11,829 nt of DNA. It comes from Treponema sp. Lineage in GTDB: Bacteria > Spirochaetota > Spirochaetia > Treponematales > Treponemataceae. Made by a program: the position numbers and the translations under genes. The notes below the pieces were generated by a model. It saw only the letters and a program-made list of their open reading frames with translations. It did no database searches and was not told the DNA's origin. Position 1 is the stretch's first letter. Every line of letters starts with the position of its first letter. This document shows positions 6,859-11,829 of the stretch, piece by piece. The stretch lies in assembly GCA_017453705.1 (NCBI GenBank), contig JAFTEK010000062.1, positions 1-11,829 on the forward strand, read 5' to 3'.

Positions 6859-7464
6859 ATGAAGTGTTTTAAAAAGACAATTGTGGTTGTGATTTCACTG
6901 GCACTGCTTTTTTCTATTGTTGCCTGTGCGACTTCAAAAACTGATGACAGCAGGCTTATGTCCGGGCTTGAGCTTTCTGATGGAGAAGAATGGGCAGATA
7001 TGTCTTCGTATGAAACATACGATGCGGCTGAGGAATACTTCTTTGTCAAGTCCAATATAAAGGATATGTATGAAATGGTAGGGCGAAAGGAGTCTTTCGT
7101 GATTTACTTTGGATTTTCCAGATGCCCTTGGTGCCGTGACTTGATGCCAGTTCTAAATTATGCTGGCAAAGAATCTGACTGGGGCAAAGTCTATTACGCA
7201 GATACTAGGGCGAACAAGGAATGGAAGTCCAATATAGACATGGATGACTATGATCTTTTGGTGGAAATGGCTTTTGATTATCTTCCTTATGATGAGAATA
7301 ATATCAAGCATTTGGATGCTCCGACCGTATACTTTGTAAAGAATGGGAAAATCAAGAACGCGGTTTTTGCCCCCCAATATGATGCCCATAAGGAAACAAT
7401 ACCTGATGCCCTAAAGAAAAAACTTATGTCAGACATATTGAAGGGGTTCAAATCCTTGCGTTGA
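6859..7464 (+). CDS. Thioredoxin-fold lipoprotein with CPWC active site
   Basis: This 201-residue protein begins with a lipoprotein signal peptide: a basic N-terminus (MKCFKK), a hydrophobic stretch, and the lipobox IVAC with the lipidated Cys23. A thioredoxin-like domain follows, with YFGFSRCPWCRDLMPVL carrying the redox pair Cys89/Cys92 and a later APTVYFVKNGK containing the expected cis-proline. It should be a membrane-tethered thiol-disulfide oxidoreductase facing the periplasm. Whether it oxidises, reduces or isomerises is not evident; the CPWC pair resembles small Firmicute thioredoxin-family and bacteriocin-accessory proteins. AGGAG (6843-6847) lies 11 nt before the ATG, rather far. 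The gene is 56 nt after GH31, with no clear terminator or promoter between, so read-through transcription is likely. Confidence 0.87.
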   Translation: MKCFKKTIVVVISLALLFSIVACATSKTDDSRLMSGLELSDGEEWADMSSYETYDAAEEYFFVKSNIKDMYEMVGRKESFVIYFGFSRCPWCRDLMPVLNYAGKESDWGKVYYADTRANKEWKSNIDMDDYDLLVEMAFDYLPYDENNIKHLDAPTVYFVKNGKIKNAVFAPQYDAHKETIPDALKKKLMSDILKGFKSLR

Positions 7465-7481
7465 CAATTGAAAGCTGGTCG

Positions 7482-7510
7482 TTGAATCTTTTCAGATAAA
7501 TTGCTATCAT
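7482..7510 (+). promoter_or_regulatory. Extended -10 promoter of the MATE gene
   Basis: TTGAAT (7482-7487) and TATCAT (7505-7510) are 17 bp apart, and TG at 7502-7503 makes an extended -10. Seven bases separate the -10 from the ATG at 7518, so the predicted transcription start coincides with the start codon. No Shine-Dalgarno sequence is present upstream of that ATG. Confidence 0.7.
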
Positions 7511-7517
7511 CTTGGAT

Positions 7518-8903
7518 ATGAGTTTGGAAAGAAAAGACAAGGATAAAAAAGACAACATCCTTGGTACTGAAAAAATAAGCAGGCTTTTGGTGAAATTTGC
7601 TGTTCCCGGCATTGTTTCTATGGTCGTGAACGCACTCTACAACATAATAGACCAGATTTTCATCGGGCAGGGTGTTGGCTACTTAGGGAATGGGGCTACG
7701 ACAGTTGTGTTTCCTATGACATCTTTTGCGATGGCTTTTTCACTTTTGTTCGGGGATGGGGCTGCCGCTATGTTCAGCCTTAGGCTGGGGGAGAACAAGA
7801 GGGAGGATGCTGCCAAGAGCTGTCTTGCCGGTATAACGGGCTTTGTGATTGGCGGACTGCTTATAGCCATCGGATACCTGCTTTTTTTTCCCCGCCTTTG
7901 TCATATCTTCGGTGCGACAGAGGCAATTCTTCCGTATGCCATTGAATATGGAACTATAATAACATGCGGATTGCCCTTTTTTGCCATCTGTGCTGGAGGC
8001 TCTAGCCTTATCAGGGCGGATGGAAATCCCCGGTACAATATGATAGGTCTTTTTTCCGGTACCGTCATAAACCTTGTGTGCGATCCCCTCTTTATTTTTG
8101 TCTTCCACTGGGGGGTAAAGGGGGCTGCCCTTGCCACGATACTTGGGCAGTTTGTCAACGCCATGCTGAACGTCTATTACTTTATTCACAAGATGAGCAA
8201 TGTGGAGCTGACGCTGGCTTTGTGGAAGAAGAGCTTTTCTTTTATCCCGAAGGTCGCTCGCCTGGGTGTATCCAGTTTTATTACCCAGATGTCAATGGTT
8301 GTCGCAATTGCTGTACGAAATAACATCTTGGTTCAGTACGGATTGAATAGCAAATACGGGCCTGATATACCGATTACCACTCTTGGCATTACTATGAAAG
8401 TTTTTGCCATAATTATCAGTATTGTTATAGGACTTTCCGCTGGTGCCCAGCCGATTTTTGGTTACAACTATGGAAGTGGTCGCTATGGACGTGTAAAGGA
8501 GTGTTTCAGGCTTGTTGCTGTTTTGTCTACTGCAATATGTATTTTAGCCTTCTTGATAGCCCAGCTGAGACCTATGGCGGTAATCAGCATATTTGGCTCG
8601 GAAAGCGAATTATACAATGAGTTTGCAGTTAAGTGCATGAGGATTTTCCTTATGCTTATACCTACGGCAGGAGTGCAGATTATGAGTGGTATTTTTTTCC
8701 AGTCATTAGGCTATCCTGTGCAGGCTTCCATACTCTCTCTCTCCAAGCAGATACTCTTCCAGATTCCTGCGACTATTGCAATCCCTATTTTTATTGGTGT
8801 CGAAGGAGTTTTGTGGGCAGGTCCTGTCTCTGACATACTGGCACTTCTTTTAACTGTAATCCTGCTCTTGATTTATTGGAGAAGGATTTTTGAAAGAAAA
8901 TAA
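7518..8903 (+). CDS. MATE-family multidrug efflux transporter
   Basis: This is an integral membrane protein of 461 residues from the ATG at 7518. An in-frame TTG at 7512 would add two residues, but the ATG is preferred because the promoter spacing puts the mRNA 5' end there. The sequence has many long hydrophobic segments consistent with twelve membrane helices, and MATE signatures in both halves: VPGIVSMVVNALYNIIDQIFIGQ near the start, FGDGAAAMFSLRLGE in the first half, the loop ADGNPRYNMIG with NLVCDPLFIF before the midpoint, and SAGAQPIFGYNYG in the second half. It resembles the MepA-like branch that exports cationic drugs and dyes by Na+ or H+ antiport; the substrate here is unknown. The first residues are strongly basic and acidic (ERKDKDKKDN), as expected for a cytoplasmic N-terminus. 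rpoN follows after 15 nt, so the two are probably co-transcribed. Confidence 0.93.
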   Translation: MSLERKDKDKKDNILGTEKISRLLVKFAVPGIVSMVVNALYNIIDQIFIGQGVGYLGNGATTVVFPMTSFAMAFSLLFGDGAAAMFSLRLGENKREDAAKSCLAGITGFVIGGLLIAIGYLLFFPRLCHIFGATEAILPYAIEYGTIITCGLPFFAICAGGSSLIRADGNPRYNMIGLFSGTVINLVCDPLFIFVFHWGVKGAALATILGQFVNAMLNVYYFIHKMSNVELTLALWKKSFSFIPKVARLGVSSFITQMSMVVAIAVRNNILVQYGLNSKYGPDIPITTLGITMKVFAIIISIVIGLSAGAQPIFGYNYGSGRYGRVKECFRLVAVLSTAICILAFLIAQLRPMAVISIFGSESELYNEFAVKCMRIFLMLIPTAGVQIMSGIFFQSLGYPVQASILSLSKQILFQIPATIAIPIFIGVEGVLWAGPVSDILALLLTVILLLIYWRRIFERK

Positions 8904-8918
8904 ATAACAGGGGGCAAA

Positions 8919-10364
8919 ATGGTTGAGACCAAGCTTGCTCAATGGCAGAGTCAGTCTCAGGTTCAAGTTTTGAGCCAAGTTCAGATTCAGTCCTTGAACA
9001 TTCTTTCAATGTCGGGGACAGATTTGAGGGAAGCTGTTTATAATGAAGTCCAGGACAATCCCGCCTTGATTATAACGAAGGATAAAAGGGGAGGGGATGT
9101 CCACACAAGTCGAAGATATGATAGTTCCATAAGGGTTTCATCTTCCAGTTCTGCTGGTGAAATGGACAGTGACCGCCATCAGGCCGCGCTCGAAGCCCAT
9201 GCTGACACTAGACGTCCGTTGCAAGACTATTTACTCTCCCAGCTCCATGTCATGAACTTATCCAGGGAGGAGATGGAACTTGGGGAAAGGCTTATAGGCA
9301 ATTTGGATTCCCGTGGATTTCATATACTGGCTCCTGTATCGCTTCTTGACAAGAATTCCACTGTAACTGGTGAGTCAGACCTTAACAAGATGATTGGACT
9401 GATACAGCAGTTTGATCCTCCCGGCTGCTGTTGCAAGAATACGGAAGAAAGCCTTCTTGTCCAGGCTCGGCAAAGGGCAGATGCACCGAAATTCGCCCTC
9501 TTTCTTCTTGACGGGCATTTTGATTTTTTGAATCCCCCGACAGTTTCTTCGATAGTGCGTAAATCAAAGGGCTTTCTTGACGTTCAATCCAAACTGTTTG
9601 GAGTGGATGCTGATTCAGAGTGGAAACGTATGACTGTTGATCCGGTGGCCGCGGAGAATGCGCTGGCTTTTATACGTAGTCTTGAGCCATATCCTGCCAG
9701 GGATTTCAGCAGCTCCGGGACAAACTATGTTGAGCCGGATGTATATGTTGAGAGAATTGACGATGAGGAGGCCGAGAAGTTAACGGAGGACTTTAGCAAG
9801 GGCATTGTCGTCCAGAATGGAGTGGTCTGGCAGGTAAGGCTTGCATCCTCTGGAATACCTTCTGTTGCGATTAATCCCGCTTATTCAAACTATACTGGTG
9901 AAGACCAGGGGGCTGTAATAAGAGGGGGAATGAAACGGGCAAGGGATTTCATAAGCGCACTGGAGGGCAGGCAAAATACTTTACTACGCGGAGTATGTAT
10001 GCTGGTCAAGAGGCAGCATGAGTTTTTTTCTCTGGGGCCGGGCCATCTTGTTTCTCTAAAGCAAAAAGATATTGCCGCTGTGCTGGAAGTACATGAGACA
10101 ACTGTGTCTCGCATGGTTTTGAGCAAATATATCCAGTGCTCGTGGGGGCTTTTTGCCATGAAGTATTTCTTTGTAAACTCTGTCGGTGCCAATGCGGATG
10201 GTTCTGTGGAAGGAAGTAGCCGTGATAAAGTTAAGGCGGAGATTGCAAAAATACTGAAAGAACACGAGGAAAAGCTCTCGGATCAAAAGATAAGCGATAT
10301 GCTGGCGGAGCGGGGGATTAAAGTTGCCCGCCGCACCGTTGCAAAATATCGCTCGGAAATGTAG
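8919..10364 (+). CDS. rpoN: RNA polymerase sigma-54 factor
   Basis: This is a 481-residue sigma-54 with all regions present. Region I is the Gln-rich N-terminus (LAQWQSQSQVQVLSQVQIQSLNIL within about 1-50), which contacts activator ATPases. A variable acidic stretch follows. The core-binding region includes LIQQFDPPG followed by three consecutive cysteines (170-172) where family members usually have VGA or similar. The helix-turn-helix begins near residue 380 (LKQKDIAAVLEVHETTVSRMV) and recognises the -12 element. The RpoN box ARRTVAKYR (470-478), which reads the -24 element, is perfect. The protein then ends after only three more residues. SKYIQCSWG replaces the more common KYxQTPRG form after the HTH. 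AGGGGG lies 4 nt before the ATG. The usual partners hpf and ptsN are not downstream. No sigma-54 activator gene is in the window. Confidence 0.97.
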   Translation: MVETKLAQWQSQSQVQVLSQVQIQSLNILSMSGTDLREAVYNEVQDNPALIITKDKRGGDVHTSRRYDSSIRVSSSSSAGEMDSDRHQAALEAHADTRRPLQDYLLSQLHVMNLSREEMELGERLIGNLDSRGFHILAPVSLLDKNSTVTGESDLNKMIGLIQQFDPPGCCCKNTEESLLVQARQRADAPKFALFLLDGHFDFLNPPTVSSIVRKSKGFLDVQSKLFGVDADSEWKRMTVDPVAAENALAFIRSLEPYPARDFSSSGTNYVEPDVYVERIDDEEAEKLTEDFSKGIVVQNGVVWQVRLASSGIPSVAINPAYSNYTGEDQGAVIRGGMKRARDFISALEGRQNTLLRGVCMLVKRQHEFFSLGPGHLVSLKQKDIAAVLEVHETTVSRMVLSKYIQCSWGLFAMKYFFVNSVGANADGSVEGSSRDKVKAEIAKILKEHEEKLSDQKISDMLAERGIKVARRTVAKYRSEM

Positions 10365-10386
10365 TTTTATTCGTGCCGAGTGTGGC

Positions 10387-10983
10387 TCACAAGGGTAGGG
10401 ATGCCAACATTCCTGCAAGAATTGAAAAAACTATCTGGACTATTATGTTAAGGACTATCAGGGTTACTGTTGCGATAATCAGTCCTGTCTTGTAGCTTAT
10501 TTTTCTATCTCCTGTGAATGTCCTGGATATGCCTGTCACAACCGGCCCTAAGGCTTGGTCAAACTGATAGCTTAGCGGATTGCTAGAGAATGATTCTCCG
10601 CTCACCAGTATTATAATAAGGCGTACAATGAAAAGAAGGATGAGGAATCCAATCACTGACGAGACTATGCTTCCTGCAGTCTGCATAATAAGGGCAAGGA
10701 TGCTTCCCAGACCCAATGTTCTGCTGTGTGCAAGGTGGCTGAATATTGTACTTGCAGCTCCAAGAAAGCAGAGTGCAATGGCCGGGCTAAAGTCCAGTCC
10801 TCCTATTCGCATCCATCGTATCCCATGAAAAATGTCCAGATAGGGATCGCAGATTGACGAAAGAAACTTTGAGGCAGGATGGAAGGTCACGCTTGGTATC
10901 CAAGTGAGAACAATCCTGACCACGCATATTATGGCATAAATTGAAATCAAAGAGGCAAGAATTGAAAAAAGTATTCTGAGCAT
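10387..10983 (-). CDS. YggT-family integral membrane protein (two YGGT repeats)
   Basis: This is a 198-residue, very hydrophobic protein made of two tandem YGGT-type units. The first (about 1-95) carries the family pattern HPASKFLSSICDPYLDIF followed by GGLDFSPAIALCFL. The second (about 100-190) carries NPLSYQFDQALGPVVTGISRTF and a final long hydrophobic helix. Four or more membrane helices are expected. YggT proteins are widespread; links to osmotic stress and to cell-division or envelope organisation have been proposed, but no activity is established. The minus-strand sequence AGGAAGG about 10 nt before the ATG supports this start, and it overlaps the stop codon of the upstream GH18 gene, so the two are co-transcribed and perhaps translationally coupled. 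It converges on rpoN with only 22 bp between, and no strong terminator hairpin is visible there. Confidence 0.88.
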   Translation of the reverse strand: MLRILFSILASLISIYAIICVVRIVLTWIPSVTFHPASKFLSSICDPYLDIFHGIRWMRIGGLDFSPAIALCFLGAASTIFSHLAHSRTLGLGSILALIMQTAGSIVSSVIGFLILLFIVRLIIILVSGESFSSNPLSYQFDQALGPVVTGISRTFTGDRKISYKTGLIIATVTLIVLNIIVQIVFSILAGMLASLPL

Positions 10984-10998
10984 GATATGTTTTCCTTC

Positions 10999-11829
10999 CT
11001 ATTTTACAATGAGCCAGTCCCAGAAACTGGGGTCTTCCTGACCTATACGCCAGAAGCCTATTCTGTTGCAGCCGGCTGCTTGGTACTGCTTGCATTTTTC
11101 CACTGTGGAATATGCATCCTCAAAGTAGCCTGTTACCTTTATATTTTTATCAAATGTGAAGTATGGTACTCCGTTATCCCGCTCAACTTCTCTTACATTG
11201 TTCTCGCCCATAATTCGATTTACACCGGAGAAATACCAGGCCTGACCGTATGATTCTTCCTGCCATGTTCTGCCATAAAAGGGCAGACCCATGACAACTT
11301 TCTTTTGGGGCAGCACAGACAGTGCGTAGTTTGCAATCCTGCGGCACCAGTCAGTGCTTGCAATCGGACCAGGCTTGCTTGTGCTCCAGTGTTCATCGTA
11401 AGCCATTATGAAAATTCTATCTACGTAAGGCTCCAGTTTTACGTAATTAAAGGCATCATCATCAATTGTCTTGAGCCTGGCAGGTACGGCAATTGTGAGC
11501 CACTTCTCCCTTCCCAGGCTCGCCCGCATATCACGCACGAAATTACGGAAGTTCTGGATGTCGCGGGCAGGAATTAGTTCAAAGTCTATGTTTATTCCAT
11601 CGTATCCCTTTGCGGCCTCTGTTAGCGTGGCTATCATCTTCTTTGTGATGCCATACTGAGGATCCAGAACAAAATGTGCTAGAGACCTGCTCTGGCATGT
11701 GACACTCAGATGCTTTCTCCCTTTGAAGGAGCTGAATTTTGAGGCTTTTGGAATGTTCTCAAATTCACCATAGCTGTTCACATCTGCACTAAAGTAAACA
11801 AGGTCTGTAATTTTCATGTCATCCTTGAA
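10999..11829 (-). CDS. GH18-family glycosidase, 5' end beyond the window
   Basis: The frame is open to the right edge of the window (Phe-Lys-Asp-Asp before the Met at 11817), and the Met sits where a GH18 barrel would already be in its early strands. The true start is therefore outside and the ATG at 11817 is probably internal. Numbering from that Met, DGINIDFE (73-80) is the full DGxxxDxE catalytic motif with Glu80 as acid/base. FIMAYDEHWSTSKPGPIAST, VVMGLPFYGRTW and the closing FWRIGQEDPSFWDWL are typical of the SleL/YaaH-like branch, which hydrolyses N-acetylglucosaminyl bonds in peptidoglycan or chitin-like glycans. In a non-sporulating spirochaete, envelope glycan remodelling is the more likely role. 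Signal peptide and any LysM domains would lie in the unseen part. The stop TAG is 15 nt before the YggT gene, which shares the transcript. Confidence 0.88.
   Translation of the reverse strand, partial: FKDDMKITDLVYFSADVNSYGEFENIPKASKFSSFKGRKHLSVTCQSRSLAHFVLDPQYGITKKMIATLTEAAKGYDGINIDFELIPARDIQNFRNFVRDMRASLGREKWLTIAVPARLKTIDDDAFNYVKLEPYVDRIFIMAYDEHWSTSKPGPIASTDWCRRIANYALSVLPQKKVVMGLPFYGRTWQEESYGQAWYFSGVNRIMGENNVREVERDNGVPYFTFDKNIKVTGYFEDAYSTVEKCKQYQAAGCNRIGFWRIGQEDPSFWDWLIVK

Noticed and set aside
7461..7466. Perfect -35 hexamer TTGACA at the end of the lipoprotein gene
   Set aside because: No acceptable -10 occurs 16-18 bp downstream; the TTGAAT/TATCAT pair is a better promoter.
9139..9153. 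15-nt identity between rpoN and the protease gene (2449-2463)
   Set aside because: Both copies encode serine-rich low-complexity stretches, so shared codon use explains it better than a repeat element.
10365..10386. Bidirectional terminator between rpoN and the YggT gene
   Set aside because: Only short, imperfect pairing (GAG/CTC) can be drawn and there is no T-run after it on the plus strand.

Overview
The window looks like a chromosomal segment of a host-associated Treponema-type spirochaete. This is an inference from gene content and protein style: an acyl-CoA ligase, a C11 protease, a lipoprotein, sigma-54 and a spirochaete-like GH18/YggT pair. Base composition is mid-range. No ribosomal RNA or marker gene fixes the taxonomy. 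There is no phage, transposase, CRISPR array or integrase. Apart from the repeat array at the left edge, the region is ordinary, densely packed chromosome.

Layout. Positions 1-310 hold no gene. They contain a tandem array of eight 23-bp units, each built around the dyad GAACT-TAC-AGTTC, ending in a small hairpin. A strong sigma-70-type promoter follows and drives tRNA-Ala(GGC) at 311-384, which ends in a rho-independent terminator. An acyl-CoA synthetase on the minus strand (419-2170) converges on that terminator. A divergent intergenic region (2171-2321) carries promoters for both flanking genes and a perfect 12-bp palindrome.

Plus-strand genes then run from 2322 to 10364: a membrane-anchored clostripain-family (C11) protease, a cytosolic GH31 alpha-glucosidase, a thioredoxin-fold lipoprotein with a CPWC motif, a MATE-family efflux pump, and sigma-54 (rpoN). 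The protease and GH31 are 17 nt apart, and MATE and rpoN 15 nt apart, so each pair is probably co-transcribed. A promoter directly in front of the MATE gene begins the second unit. On the minus strand, a GH18-type glycosidase (5' end outside the window) is followed by a two-repeat YggT membrane protein. The GH18 stop codon overlaps the YggT ribosome-binding region, so these also form an operon, convergent with rpoN.

The most notable points are the dyad-containing 23-bp array with its 46-bp higher-order pattern, two promoters (acyl-CoA ligase and MATE) placed so that the mRNA should begin at or next to the ATG (leaderless transcripts), the operator-like palindrome between divergent genes, and an rpoN with a very short C-terminal tail and three consecutive cysteines in its core-binding region. 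I found no convincing novel multi-gene system.
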